From the NCBI GenBank assembly GCA_045534635.1, contig JAZSKB010000044.1, positions 124,001 to 188,000 of the forward strand: 64,000 nt of DNA. The letters are read 5' to 3'. This document shows, one piece after another, positions 17,143 through 26,286 of the stretch. This stretch comes from UBA1205 sp045534635 (GTDB lineage Bacteria > Bacteroidota > Bacteroidia > Bacteroidales > WCHB1-69). A program made the translations under genes and the position numbers. The notes below the pieces were generated by a model that was not told the DNA's origin, did not search any database, and saw nothing but the letters and a program-made list of their open reading frames with translations. Numbering within the stretch: position 1 is the first letter of the stretch; every line of letters begins with the position of its first letter.

Positions 17143-17958
17143 ATGAACAGCATTTTACTAATCGGTGATATTGTCGGCTATGGAAATTTGGGACTTTCTG
17201 CAATGATTCCTATTTTGACCAATATGAAATTTGCAACCTACAAATTACCGACATCAATAGTATCTAATAATTTCAGTTATGGAGATTTTGCTGTTTTAGA
17301 TACCACCGAGTATATACGAGAATGTATCAAGATATGGGAAAAACAAAACTTTTCTGTTGATGCTGTATGTACTGGATATTTAGTTTCTGAAGAACAAACG
17401 CTATTGATTAGTGATTTTTGTAAAGAATTAAAGAAAAATGGCACGCATATTTTCGTTGACCCTATCATGGCTGACAATGGAAAACTATACAATGGTGCCA
17501 CGACTCATACTATTGAATATATGAGATATATGTGCAAAAATGCTGATATTATTGTTCCAAATTTTACAGAAGCGAAATTTTTGGCAAACAAATACTTAGA
17601 AAAAAATTCGCTTTCTTTGGTCGAAGCGACAGATTTGATAACAATTTTACATGCTTTAGGCAGAAATTCTGTTGTTATTTCAAGTATGATTGTAGAAGAA
17701 CAAACTTGTACTATGATATTTGAAGAGCAAACCAACACCGTCAAATTATTCCCATACGAAATGATACCCTCTTTTTTTTCTGGAACAGGCGATATTTTCT
17801 CCTCCATTTTAATCGGAAAATATCTTCACGGCTGTTCGCTTGAAAATAGTGTCTTAGAGGCTATGAATTTTGTAAGAAAAATGATACAAATTAATCAAAA
17901 TTATCCACAACCAGATAATGGTATTCCTATTGAACAACATTTAAAAGAAATTTTTTAG
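17143..17958 (+). CDS. pdxY: pyridoxal/pyridoxamine kinase
   Basis: A 271-residue ribokinase-fold enzyme that phosphorylates vitamin B6 vitamers to PLP. Typical features are the N-terminal GDIVGYGNLGLSAM (corresponding to SHVVYGHVGNxAA of PdxK/PdxY), VDPIMADNGKLY, NFTEAKFL and the anion-hole motif SGTGDIFSS in which the Asp is the catalytic base. The choice between PdxY and PdxK cannot be settled by eye. PLP is the cofactor of lysine 2,3-aminomutase just across the divergent promoter region. A hairpin terminator follows. Confidence 0.82.
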   Translation: MNSILLIGDIVGYGNLGLSAMIPILTNMKFATYKLPTSIVSNNFSYGDFAVLDTTEYIRECIKIWEKQNFSVDAVCTGYLVSEEQTLLISDFCKELKKNGTHIFVDPIMADNGKLYNGATTHTIEYMRYMCKNADIIVPNFTEAKFLANKYLEKNSLSLVEATDLITILHALGRNSVVISSMIVEEQTCTMIFEEQTNTVKLFPYEMIPSFFSGTGDIFSSILIGKYLHGCSLENSVLEAMNFVRKMIQINQNYPQPDNGIPIEQHLKEIF

Positions 17959-17969
17959 TTATCAATTAC

Positions 17970-18006
17970 ATTATGTAGCGGCTACTTTACTTTGCTACTA
18001 CATAAT
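17970..18006 (+). terminator. terminator after the PLP kinase gene
   Basis: Arms ATTATGTAG (17970-17978) and CTACATAAT (17998-18006) followed by TTTT, with GTAGC/GCTAC able to extend or shift the pairing. The strand is chosen from the upstream gene. Confidence 0.5.
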
Positions 18007-18060
18007 TTTAAACTATTAGACTTTTAGAACGAATTGATAGATTTTTATGTTTAATAATTG

Positions 18061-18078
18061 AAAAAAATGTTACCTTTG
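18061..18078 (+). promoter_or_regulatory. extended promoter of the deaminase-like/trpS pair
   Basis: Seven A, TGT, TACCTTTG (18071-18078), then CA. The UTR before the ATG at 18092 would be only about eight bases. Confidence 0.65.
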
Positions 18079-18091
18079 CAAAAAAAAATAT

Positions 18092-18376
18092 ATGTGCACA
18101 GCAAAAGCAACAATATTTTTCGATAATCATTGTATTTGTGAAGGTATCAATCAATGTATTTCAGATGATGACCCAACGGCTCACGCTGTCTTGGTAGCCT
18201 TACGAAAAGCAAGATTGATTCTAAAACGACACTCTTTATCGCAATGCACACTATATTTAATAGATTATCCATGTACTATGTGCGTATCTGCCATTCGTCA
18301 ATCCCACATAGATAACATATTTGTAAACAACAATAAAATAGATATAAAAAAATTGTATTTCAACCAAATTCGATAA
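18092..18376 (+). CDS. cytidine/guanine deaminase-like protein lacking the catalytic Glu
   Basis: A 94-residue protein with the zinc signature of the cytidine deaminase superfamily: DPTAHAV (His31) and PCTMC (Cys61, Cys64), closest in style to guanine deaminase and TadA. The Glu of HAE, which shuttles the proton in catalysis, is Val33 here, and the protein is shorter than GuaD or TadA (about 150 residues). The zinc site should still form, but deamination by the usual mechanism should not occur. It begins 13 bases after a strong promoter and ends one base before trpS. It may be a pseudo-enzyme or a decaying gene; the intact frame and promoter favour the former. Confidence 0.6.
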   Translation: MCTAKATIFFDNHCICEGINQCISDDDPTAHAVLVALRKARLILKRHSLSQCTLYLIDYPCTMCVSAIRQSHIDNIFVNNNKIDIKKLYFNQIR

Positions 18377-18377
18377 A

Positions 18378-19361
18378 ATGGAAACCGTTTTAAGTGGTAT
18401 CAGACCAACAGGAAATCTACATTTAGGCAATTATTTTGGTGCTGTAAAAAATTTTGTAAAAATGCAAGAAGAAAATCGCTGTTTTTTCTTTATTGCTGAT
18501 TATCATTCACTTACAACACATCCCAATCCTGAGAATTTACAAAGAAGTGTTAAACAAATTTTAATTGAATATTTAGCTGCTGGCATTTCTCCAGAAAAAG
18601 CAACGCTTTACGCTCAAAGTGATTTACCAGAAACATCAGAATTATATTTAATTCTCAATATGTTAGCATATCTTGGAGAACTTGAACGATGTGCCTCATT
18701 CAAAGATAAAGTTCGTCAACAACCCAATAATGTTAACGCTGGACTTCTTACCTATCCAACCCTAATGGCTGCAGATATTCTTATTCACAATGCCGATAAA
18801 GTGCCTGTTGGAAAAGACCAAGAACAACATTTAGAAATGACACGATTATTTGCTTCTCGATTTAATAAAAATTACAATATCAATTACTTTAAAGAACCTC
18901 AAGCGTACAATTTTGGACAAAATTTGATAAAAATTCCAGGTCTTGATGGAAGTACAAAAATGGGCAAATCTACTGGAAACGCAATCTATTTAAATGACGA
19001 ACCTGAAGTCATTCGTAAAAAAATAATGAAAGCAAAAACTGATGGAGGTCCAACAGAACCTAACGCAGAAAGACCTCAAGAAATCATCAATTTATTCACT
19101 ATTATGGAACAAGTTAGTTCACAAGATACTTACCAATATTTTTCTCACGCTTACAACGATTGTTCTATTAGATACGGAGATATGAAAAAGCAATTAGCAG
19201 AAGATGTTATCAATTTTTGTTCACCTATACGTGAACGTATCTTAGAATTATCTTCTGATGATGATTATCTAAATAAAGTTCGCAAAATTGGTGCTGAAAA
19301 AGCACACGAAAGTGCCATTAAAACAATAAAAGACGTAAGAGAAATTATAGGATTTAAATAG
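18378..19361 (+). CDS. trpS: tryptophanyl-tRNA synthetase
   Basis: Charges tRNA-Trp. Class I synthetase motifs are present: the HIGH equivalent in GNLHLGNYFGA near the N-terminus and the KMSKS equivalent GSTKMGKSTGN in the second half. The length of 327 residues is normal for a bacterial TrpS. The start is one base after the deaminase-like gene. The last eight bases overlap the convergent asnB. Confidence 0.97.
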   Translation: METVLSGIRPTGNLHLGNYFGAVKNFVKMQEENRCFFFIADYHSLTTHPNPENLQRSVKQILIEYLAAGISPEKATLYAQSDLPETSELYLILNMLAYLGELERCASFKDKVRQQPNNVNAGLLTYPTLMAADILIHNADKVPVGKDQEQHLEMTRLFASRFNKNYNINYFKEPQAYNFGQNLIKIPGLDGSTKMGKSTGNAIYLNDEPEVIRKKIMKAKTDGGPTEPNAERPQEIINLFTIMEQVSSQDTYQYFSHAYNDCSIRYGDMKKQLAEDVINFCSPIRERILELSSDDDYLNKVRKIGAEKAHESAIKTIKDVREIIGFK

Positions 19362-21201
19362 AATTGTTGCGTAAAAAAATCTGTAAAACTATCAACAACC
19401 ACAATCTATTGTATAAATAAGTTTCTCCTTTATCGAATCTATTAATCAATTGATTAATATAATTGATATTGTATATACCTTGTTCTTCAAGTGCTTGAGT
19501 ATGCAAATAGGTGTCTATCAAATAATGCAAATCTTTTTGTAACCAACGTTGCAACGGAATACTAAATCCCCATTTAGGACGATTAAAATACGAAGCAGGA
19601 ACATAGTTATATAACACTTCTTTTAAGATATATTTACTATTTTTATTTTTTTTGCGTAAGTTTTTATCTAAATTGAACGCATATTCAACAATCGGATATT
19701 CTAACAAAGGCACTCTTACTTCAAGCGAATGATACATTGAGGCTCTATCCACTTTTACCAATAAATCATCTGGCAAATAGTATTGAAAATCAAAACAAGA
19801 TTGTTGTTCTTCGGCTGATAAATTTGTATTATTATATTGATTTTCTTCTAAATAACACAAAGAATGATTTTTCAATAATTGTACAATCTCATTTTGAGAA
19901 AAACAAAATTGTTCTTGAGAAAAAATATGACTTTTAATTCGATTTTTATCATTAATATCCAATAATTTAGCAACTTTTTTTTCTCTATTACCTCCAAATG
20001 ACAACAAATACGACAATGGTTTTCGACAATGGTATAAAAAAGGATTATTCAGCCGCTTTGCCCATGTATAAGTACCATAACCTAAAAACAATTCATCTCC
20101 ACCGTCACCAGAAATAGCCATCGTGACGTGTTTTTTTGTCATTTGCGACAACAATAATGTCGGCAATGCAGAAGAATCTCCATAAGGTTCATCATAAATT
20201 GTAAGAAGTTGTTCTATCAATGCTATTGCATCTACTTCTTTTACATACATTTCATGATGATTTGTTCCTAAATATCGGGCAACTTTTTTTGCATAATTTG
20301 CCTCATTATGCACATCTTCAAAACCAATAGAAAATGTATTTATTTGTTTATCAGACAAATGCTGTGCTATTGCACAAACTAATGAAGAATCTATTCCCCC
20401 ACTTAAAAAACAGCCAAACGAAACATCACTTATCATACACTTTTCAATAGTTTGTTCCAAAAGCGATTTCAATTCTTTTTTAACAATTGTTTCATTTGAT
20501 AAAAAAACATTATTTGGTAGAGGCAATTGCCAATATTTCTGCACATTCATATTTTGACCATCAAACATCAAATAAGATGCCGCTGGAAATTTCTTTATTT
20601 CATTGTATATTGTATTGGGAGATGGAATATAACCTAAATACAAAAAATGATTTATTGCAGTTGTATCTCTTGTTAAATTGTTTTTTATTGGAGATAACGC
20701 CAACAAAGCTTTTATTTCAGAAGAAAAGGCAAACAATCCATTTTGATAATAATAAAAAAGAGGTTTTATCCCCACTCTATCTCGATAGATATACATTTTT
20801 CGAGTTTTTTTATCGAATATACATATTGTAAACATTCCTTCAAGCATTTCAACGAAACGCTCTCCAAAACAGATAAATGCCATTAAAACAACCTCTGTAT
20901 CTGATTTTGTTTTCCATTGATAATCAGGATATTGTGTAGTTATTTTTCTCTTTAATTGCAAAAAATTATAAATCTCGCCATTAAAAACCAACACATATCT
21001 TCCACAAGAAGAATACATTGGTTGATTTGCTAAATTAGACGTATCTATAATACTTAATCTTCTATGACCTACAGCGATATTTTCTTGAAAAAAAAATCCT
21101 TCGGCATCAGGTCCACGATGCACGATTCTATCGGTCATTTGTTTTAAATCACAATCTGTTAATTCATTGTTACTATCCCAAAAACCGACAATACCACACA
21201 C
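19354..21201 (-). CDS. asnB: asparagine synthase (glutamine-hydrolysing)
   Basis: Makes asparagine from aspartate, glutamine and ATP. The N-terminal nucleophile Cys2 (MCGIVGFW) begins a class II glutaminase domain (to about residue 200) with RRLSIID and NGEIYN. The synthetase domain has the ATP pyrophosphatase loop SGGIDSS. The length of 615 residues fits the longer AsnB type; AsnB homologues also act on glycans or peptides, but no such cluster is here. The gene is five bases downstream of the MORN-type lipoprotein, and its 3' end overlaps trpS by eight bases. Confidence 0.92.
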   Translation of the reverse strand: MCGIVGFWDSNNELTDCDLKQMTDRIVHRGPDAEGFFFQENIAVGHRRLSIIDTSNLANQPMYSSCGRYVLVFNGEIYNFLQLKRKITTQYPDYQWKTKSDTEVVLMAFICFGERFVEMLEGMFTICIFDKKTRKMYIYRDRVGIKPLFYYYQNGLFAFSSEIKALLALSPIKNNLTRDTTAINHFLYLGYIPSPNTIYNEIKKFPAASYLMFDGQNMNVQKYWQLPLPNNVFLSNETIVKKELKSLLEQTIEKCMISDVSFGCFLSGGIDSSLVCAIAQHLSDKQINTFSIGFEDVHNEANYAKKVARYLGTNHHEMYVKEVDAIALIEQLLTIYDEPYGDSSALPTLLLSQMTKKHVTMAISGDGGDELFLGYGTYTWAKRLNNPFLYHCRKPLSYLLSFGGNREKKVAKLLDINDKNRIKSHIFSQEQFCFSQNEIVQLLKNHSLCYLEENQYNNTNLSAEEQQSCFDFQYYLPDDLLVKVDRASMYHSLEVRVPLLEYPIVEYAFNLDKNLRKKNKNSKYILKEVLYNYVPASYFNRPKWGFSIPLQRWLQKDLHYLIDTYLHTQALEEQGIYNINYINQLINRFDKGETYLYNRLWLLIVLQIFLRNNSI

Positions 21202-21205
21202 TTTA

Positions 21206-21637
21206 CTAACGAGAAAGTTCTTCTTTTTTAATCAAATTGCCTAATGTATCATAATATGACCAAACTCCTACTCTTGTTCCATTTTTGTATTCACCAGTAT
21301 AAAATACTTCTCCATTAGAATGCCATACGGTATAATCTCCTTCTAATTTTCCATCTTTGTAAGTCCCTTGACTATTCTTTTTTCCATTTTCATACCAAGA
21401 CATCCATTTCCCATTACGTTCTTTTTGAGCATTATACTCTCCTTCTATATATTTTTTTTCTTCTGGAAAATAAAATGTTTCTTTGATTAGTTGTTTGCTG
21501 CCATCTTTGTTTACTATATATTGTTCTACATGTTTTGCTTTTCCGTCTGCATATTGTTCTACAATACGCTCTTCCTTATTGGTGCAAGATAACGCAACAA
21601 ATAATAACAATAGATAGAAAAATTTCAAATATTTCAT
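21206..21637 (-). CDS. MORN-type repeat lipoprotein
   Basis: A 143-residue protein with a lipoprotein signal peptide (lipobox VALSC about residue 18). It then carries about four repeats of the type GxWxxWYENGKKxxxGxYKDGKLxG, the MORN-variant repeat found in YwqK-like proteins. The start is ATG 21637; a TTG six bases upstream lies against the previous gene. The function is unknown; an outer-membrane-anchored repeat protein is the safe description. It lies between the OmpH-like gene (6 bases) and asnB (4 bases). Confidence 0.72.
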   Translation of the reverse strand: MKYLKFFYLLLLFVALSCTNKEERIVEQYADGKAKHVEQYIVNKDGSKQLIKETFYFPEEKKYIEGEYNAQKERNGKWMSWYENGKKNSQGTYKDGKLEGDYTVWHSNGEVFYTGEYKNGTRVGVWSYYDTLGNLIKKEELSR

Positions 21638-21643
21638 ATACAA

Positions 21644-22345
21644 TTATTTGTGAGATTTTTTGTAAGAATCATTCAATTCTTTAATCACTTCATTTGTAAT
21701 ATCATATTCTGGATTTGCACAGATAATAGCAGAACCTAAAGAAGTTGCAATTACATAATCAGCACCATAGCGAGCGTTCACTCTATTGGTTGCATTCATT
21801 ATTGAATCCATAATTTCTTTTTGAACAGATATTTCTTTATTAGCCAAAATTGTCGTATAACGTTCTTGCAATGCGTCCAACGATTCTTTTTCTTTTGTCA
21901 ATTCCCGTTCTGCATTTTGCATTTGGGTTGCCGTTAAGACTTGATTTTGCACGTTGATTTGATAATTATTCAATTTTACTTGAAAACTTTGAGCTTTACC
22001 TTCCCAATCTTTTGTGAATTTTTCGGTTTCTGCTTCCAAATCTGATTTTAGAATATCCACTAAAACAAAATGTTTAACCAAAGAGTCATTGTTTACTGTT
22101 AATATTTGCAATGAAGAATTGTTAGCTTTTACTGTATTGTTCTTTGCTGGTTGAGTAAAATGCAAAACAAATAATACTACCACTGCAATCGCAACAATAA
22201 TTGATAATAACATAGAAAAATTTCCTGCTTTATTCTTTGAACATTTTGGTTCATTTGAAGATTCTATTGTTGGCTTGATTTGTTCAACAGGTTGATTTTC
22301 TGTGTTTTCAACATTCATTTCTTGGTTGTTATAAATTTCTTCCAT
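21644..22345 (-). CDS. OmpH/Skp-like coiled-coil protein with N-terminal membrane anchor
   Basis: A 233-residue protein: an acidic 40-residue cytoplasmic start, one membrane helix (about 43-64), then a long helical region rich in Gln, Glu and Lys (about 95-190) and a C-terminal small globular part ending near PEYDIT. The helical tentacle and the closing IIxANPEYDITxEV segment match the OmpH/Skp periplasmic chaperone family, although Skp itself is secreted rather than anchored. It probably faces the periplasm and helps outer-membrane proteins; this is inferred from the family. It follows recQ by 17 bases. Confidence 0.68.
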   Translation of the reverse strand: MEEIYNNQEMNVENTENQPVEQIKPTIESSNEPKCSKNKAGNFSMLLSIIVAIAVVVLFVLHFTQPAKNNTVKANNSSLQILTVNNDSLVKHFVLVDILKSDLEAETEKFTKDWEGKAQSFQVKLNNYQINVQNQVLTATQMQNAERELTKEKESLDALQERYTTILANKEISVQKEIMDSIMNATNRVNARYGADYVIATSLGSAIICANPEYDITNEVIKELNDSYKKSHK

Positions 22346-22362
22346 ACTTATTAATTTATTAT

Positions 22363-24567
22363 TTAATTTCCTTTATCTGATAAAAATTTAATTCTCATTA
22401 AGCGAATTTCTTCTAATGTATATTCTTCTTCACCCAACTCTTCTAAGGCTTCTTCCACAGAATCACGTTCTGTACTTTGTAAGTAATCTAAAATTTCCTC
22501 ACGATGATACATATCGATAGTTTCGTTAATATAATAATCTATATTAAGTTTTGTTCCTGAAACAACAATACTTTCAATTTCTCTCAACAATTCTTCTAAA
22601 GTAAGGTTTTTAGAGACAGCAATATCTTCAAGAGGAATTTTCCTATCAATATTTTGAATGATATAGACTTTCAGTTTTGACTTATTGATAACAGATTTTA
22701 CGACAATATCTTGTGCCCGCTCTATCTCATTATCTTCTACATATTTTCGAATCAAATCTATAAATTCTTGTCCATATTTTTGAGCTTTACCAATTCCGAC
22801 TCCAGAAATTTGAGTCATTTCTTCCATCGTTATTGGATAATGAATACACATATCTTCCAATGAAGATTCTTGAAAAACGACGTATGGCGGTAAATTTTCT
22901 CGTTTAGAAACCGTTTTCAGCAAATCTTTCAACATAGAAAACAATGCTTTATCAACAGCACCTCCTTTTTGAGAATTTCCTATATCTGGCGAATCTTCAT
23001 CATCGTCTTCATCTTCATTTTTATCTAAAACAATTTGAATAGAATATGGTTTTTTGATATATCTCTCTCCGTCTTTTGTCAGTTTGAGAACACCATAATT
23101 TTCGATATTTTTATCCAACAAATTTTCAAATAAGCACTGCGTTATAAGCGAAGTCCAAAATTTTTCTGTCATATCGTTGCCTTCGCCAAAAGTGCTTAAT
23201 TCATCATGACCATATTTTTTAACATCAACAGTTTCATTACCTAATAGTACATCTATAATATGTTGTTCTTTAAACTGTTGTTTTGTTTCTTTAATAGCAC
23301 TGAGCAGTGTTATAAAATATTCTTTTCCGTCTTCCATGTGTTTTTTATGTAAACAATTATCGCAAGAGCCACAATTTTCTTGCTCATATTGTTCTCCAAA
23401 ATAATATAATAAATGTCGTCTTCGACACAAAGTGGACTCTGCATAGGCTGCAGTTTCTGCAAGCAATTGTTTGGCTATTTCTTGTTCTGCTAGTGATTTA
23501 TTTTTCGATAATTTTTCCAATTTATGCAAATCTGCTAAAGCATAAAAAGCGACACACAATGCTTCGCCATCATCTCGACCTGCTCTACCAGTTTCTTGAT
23601 AATAGGCTTCTATGCTTTTTGACATATCATAATGAATAACATAACGAACATCGGGTTTATCTATTCCCATACCAAAGGCAATAGTAGCCACAATAACATC
23701 AACATCTTCCATCAAAAAACGGTCTTGGTTTTCAGCACGTTGTGCTGCATCCAAACCTGCATGATATGGCAATGCTTTTATATGATTTACTTGAAGAAAT
23801 TCTGTAAAATCTTCTACTTGTTTACGACTTAAACAGTAAATAATACCAGATTTACCACTATTTTCTTTAATAAATTTAACAACTTCTTTGTCAATATCCT
23901 TGTTTTTTTCCCGTACTTCATAATAGATATTAGGGCGATTGAAAGATGAGATATACACATCCGCATCTAACATATTTAGATTTTTTTGAATATCGTGTCT
24001 TACCTTTGGTGTTGCCGTTGCAGTAAGAGCCATTAGTGGTATTTTTTTGTTCAATTTATCTACCAATTGTCGTATTTTGCGATATTCTGGACGAAAATCA
24101 TGTCCCCATTCTGAAATACAATGTGCTTCATCTATTGCAATAAAAGAAATATTCATTTGGGCAAGTACCTGATAATTTTCAATACGAACCAATGATTCTG
24201 GTGCCATATACAACAACTTGGTTTTCCCTGCCAATAAATCTTCTTTTACTGCATTTTGTTCGCCTTTGGTTAAACTTGAATTGTAAACATGAGCAATAGC
24301 AGGGTCAGTTGAATGATTCCGAATAGCATCTACTTGATTTTTCATCAAAGCAATCAACGGGGACACTATTATTGCTGTTCCTTCCATTATTAAAGCGGGC
24401 AGTTGATAACACATTGACTTACCGCCGCCTGTTGGCATTATTACAAAGGAATTCTTACCTGCCAACACACTACGAATTACCGCTTCTTGGTTACCTTTGA
24501 ATTTGTCGAAACCGAAGAATCGTTTTAACTCTTTACGTAAGTCAATATCTTTTTTTTCTTTTGACAT
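22363..24567 (-). CDS. recQ: ATP-dependent DNA helicase RecQ
   Basis: 3'-5' helicase for recombination and repair. The 734 residues show Walker A MPTGGGKSMCYQ (about 44-55), DEAH in IAIDEAHCISEWGHDFRPEY, helicase motifs through YYQETGRAGRDDG, a zinc site with Cys in CRRRHLLYYFGE and CGSCDNC, an RQC winged-helix and an HRDC domain (about 545-610). About 120 extra residues follow the HRDC, a helical tail also seen in other Bacteroidota RecQ as I remember it. It heads the run recQ-OmpH-MORN-asnB. Confidence 0.95.
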   Translation of the reverse strand: MSKEKKDIDLRKELKRFFGFDKFKGNQEAVIRSVLAGKNSFVIMPTGGGKSMCYQLPALIMEGTAIIVSPLIALMKNQVDAIRNHSTDPAIAHVYNSSLTKGEQNAVKEDLLAGKTKLLYMAPESLVRIENYQVLAQMNISFIAIDEAHCISEWGHDFRPEYRKIRQLVDKLNKKIPLMALTATATPKVRHDIQKNLNMLDADVYISSFNRPNIYYEVREKNKDIDKEVVKFIKENSGKSGIIYCLSRKQVEDFTEFLQVNHIKALPYHAGLDAAQRAENQDRFLMEDVDVIVATIAFGMGIDKPDVRYVIHYDMSKSIEAYYQETGRAGRDDGEALCVAFYALADLHKLEKLSKNKSLAEQEIAKQLLAETAAYAESTLCRRRHLLYYFGEQYEQENCGSCDNCLHKKHMEDGKEYFITLLSAIKETKQQFKEQHIIDVLLGNETVDVKKYGHDELSTFGEGNDMTEKFWTSLITQCLFENLLDKNIENYGVLKLTKDGERYIKKPYSIQIVLDKNEDEDDDEDSPDIGNSQKGGAVDKALFSMLKDLLKTVSKRENLPPYVVFQESSLEDMCIHYPITMEEMTQISGVGIGKAQKYGQEFIDLIRKYVEDNEIERAQDIVVKSVINKSKLKVYIIQNIDRKIPLEDIAVSKNLTLEELLREIESIVVSGTKLNIDYYINETIDMYHREEILDYLQSTERDSVEEALEELGEEEYTLEEIRLMRIKFLSDKGN

Positions 24568-24619
24568 AATTTTATCTATTTTCCTTATCCAAGTACATTC
24601 GATATACTCTTGATAATTG

Positions 24620-24627
24620 CAAAGGTA
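24620..24627 (-). promoter_or_regulatory. -7 box (TACCTTTG) of the recQ operon
   Basis: Minus strand TATACCTTTGCA, about 50 bases before the ATG at 24567. The rest of the 235-base gap (24568-24802) shows nothing else recognisable. Confidence 0.6.
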
Positions 24628-24802
24628 TAAAATAAAGACTTATATGGTTTATTTTTTATCATTTTTTTTTCAAAAAAAATACTAAATTGCTAATTATCAA
24701 CAATTAAATTTTCAAGTTAGATACATTTATCTTTAGATTTTTCTAAAAAAATGTGCATTTATAGTTCAATCTTGATACTTGTATTTTCTTAATTTCAATA
24801 CA

Positions 24803-26176
24803 CTAATCTATTTTTAGACTACTCTTCAGTATTTTTTCTGCCATATCAGACAAGAAATGAGCCTTACACCACAATTGCAAAGCATCCTCCAATGATTTAC
24901 CTTTATATTTCTTATATTCATCACTTTGTTCAAAATATTTCAATAATGGCGGCAATTCTTCATACTTTGATAGGCTATTTGCCAATGCTAAACAAACTTC
25001 ATCTATAGTGCCCACACATTCGAAAGGTTTACTACTTGTTTGTCCACATAATTCTTTAAATATTGGTAACAAATCTTCATTATAAAACAAATCTTCTCCA
25101 AAAATTGATATCAATTCTTGTTGAGACAAAAATGGTGACAATATAATAAACGTAAACAAACATTTGGCACAATGAGTACACCATATATTATCTTTGCTTC
25201 CTACATTACAACTTTTAAAACAACTGAAATATGCTTTTTGTTGAGCGAACAATGCTGCAATTTGAAATTCACTAATAGGACGTAAAAAACTAAAATAATC
25301 AAGTTTATCATTCAGATAATTAGCAATATAATTTCTAAAATCATTTTCAAATTCGTATGATTTAGAATATTGATGATTTACATTTGTTCCTATTACTGTT
25401 GATTCATTTGCACTATTTTCATTAGATAACGCAATATGTCTTCTTCCTGAAAGACAAGCAATCATTAAAGCATAAAAACCCAACATTGCCGAGAATGGCG
25501 TGTGACCATTTAAATATCCTTCAGCATTCAATTCTAACAAGCGTGGAGCAATAATTCTTTTAATTTCAAAAAAATTATTTTCAAAACCTGCAATAGTTGC
25601 ACAATCTATTGTTGCTCCTCGAGGATTAATAATCAATGGAATAATATCTTCTTGGGTACGAAGAAGTTCCAAGGACACAACAGAATCTTTTCCTCCTCCT
25701 ATTGGTACGATATATTTATCCGACAATTTTATATCCAACTTTGGAAGATCCTTATCTGAATTGACAACCAATTGTACAAAATCTTCTTGAGTGGTTCGGA
25801 TTTCATTTGTGTAAAAAAATTCAGATAATCCATTATAATACAATTTTTTCCAAAAAGGAAGTGCATTTTCTTCTATTTTGGCAGCCAATATTTCAATAGT
25901 TGGAGAACATACTGATTTCCAATAACTAATCAATTCTATCATGCCTATATTGAAAACAAGCGTATCTAATTCTTCTAATGAATATTTTTCAATAAAACAT
26001 TGATAATCAGAATGATATTTAATAATTGTTTGGGGTTCAAATAGTATATTCTTACCTACTGAAAACTTAAATTGCAAACAAATATTTTGTTCTTGCCAAC
26101 TATAATGGTAAGATTCATATTTAAAAACAGGATACTTTTCTCTTAATGTTATAAATGTATCGTTACGATTTGACAT
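24803..26176 (-). CDS. murL: UDP-MurNAc-L-Ala-L-Glu epimerase (MurL family)
   Basis: A 457-residue protein that matches the MurL pattern I remember from Xanthomonas: PIGGGKDSVVSLELLR (GGGKDS 160-165), NGHTPFSAMLGFYA, SNENSANEST (251-260) followed by NHQYSKSYEFE, FLRPISEFQIA, CTHCAKCLFTF with paired cysteines, and KPFECVG near the end. MurL converts UDP-MurNAc-L-Ala-L-Glu to the D-Glu form with ATP, replacing glutamate racemase, and works with MurD2. No MurD-type ligase is in the window. The gene lies 110 bases downstream of the phosphohexomutase gene on the same strand; no clear -7 box is seen there. Confidence 0.75.
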   Translation of the reverse strand: MSNRNDTFITLREKYPVFKYESYHYSWQEQNICLQFKFSVGKNILFEPQTIIKYHSDYQCFIEKYSLEELDTLVFNIGMIELISYWKSVCSPTIEILAAKIEENALPFWKKLYYNGLSEFFYTNEIRTTQEDFVQLVVNSDKDLPKLDIKLSDKYIVPIGGGKDSVVSLELLRTQEDIIPLIINPRGATIDCATIAGFENNFFEIKRIIAPRLLELNAEGYLNGHTPFSAMLGFYALMIACLSGRRHIALSNENSANESTVIGTNVNHQYSKSYEFENDFRNYIANYLNDKLDYFSFLRPISEFQIAALFAQQKAYFSCFKSCNVGSKDNIWCTHCAKCLFTFIILSPFLSQQELISIFGEDLFYNEDLLPIFKELCGQTSSKPFECVGTIDEVCLALANSLSKYEELPPLLKYFEQSDEYKKYKGKSLEDALQLWCKAHFLSDMAEKILKSSLKID

Positions 26177-26286
26177 GAGGCGATATCATTGAATTAAAAT
26201 GCAAGTTTACAATAAAAAATACAAAACTATAAAACTAAATTTATAATTTTATCAACTTATTTTTAATGAAAACTCTACATCTTTTC

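Noticed and set aside
17901..17909. Perfect DnaA box TTATCCACA.
   Set aside because: A single box inside the PLP kinase gene, with no cluster, no dnaA and no AT-rich unwinding region; the TTATACACA at 50680-50688 is likewise isolated.
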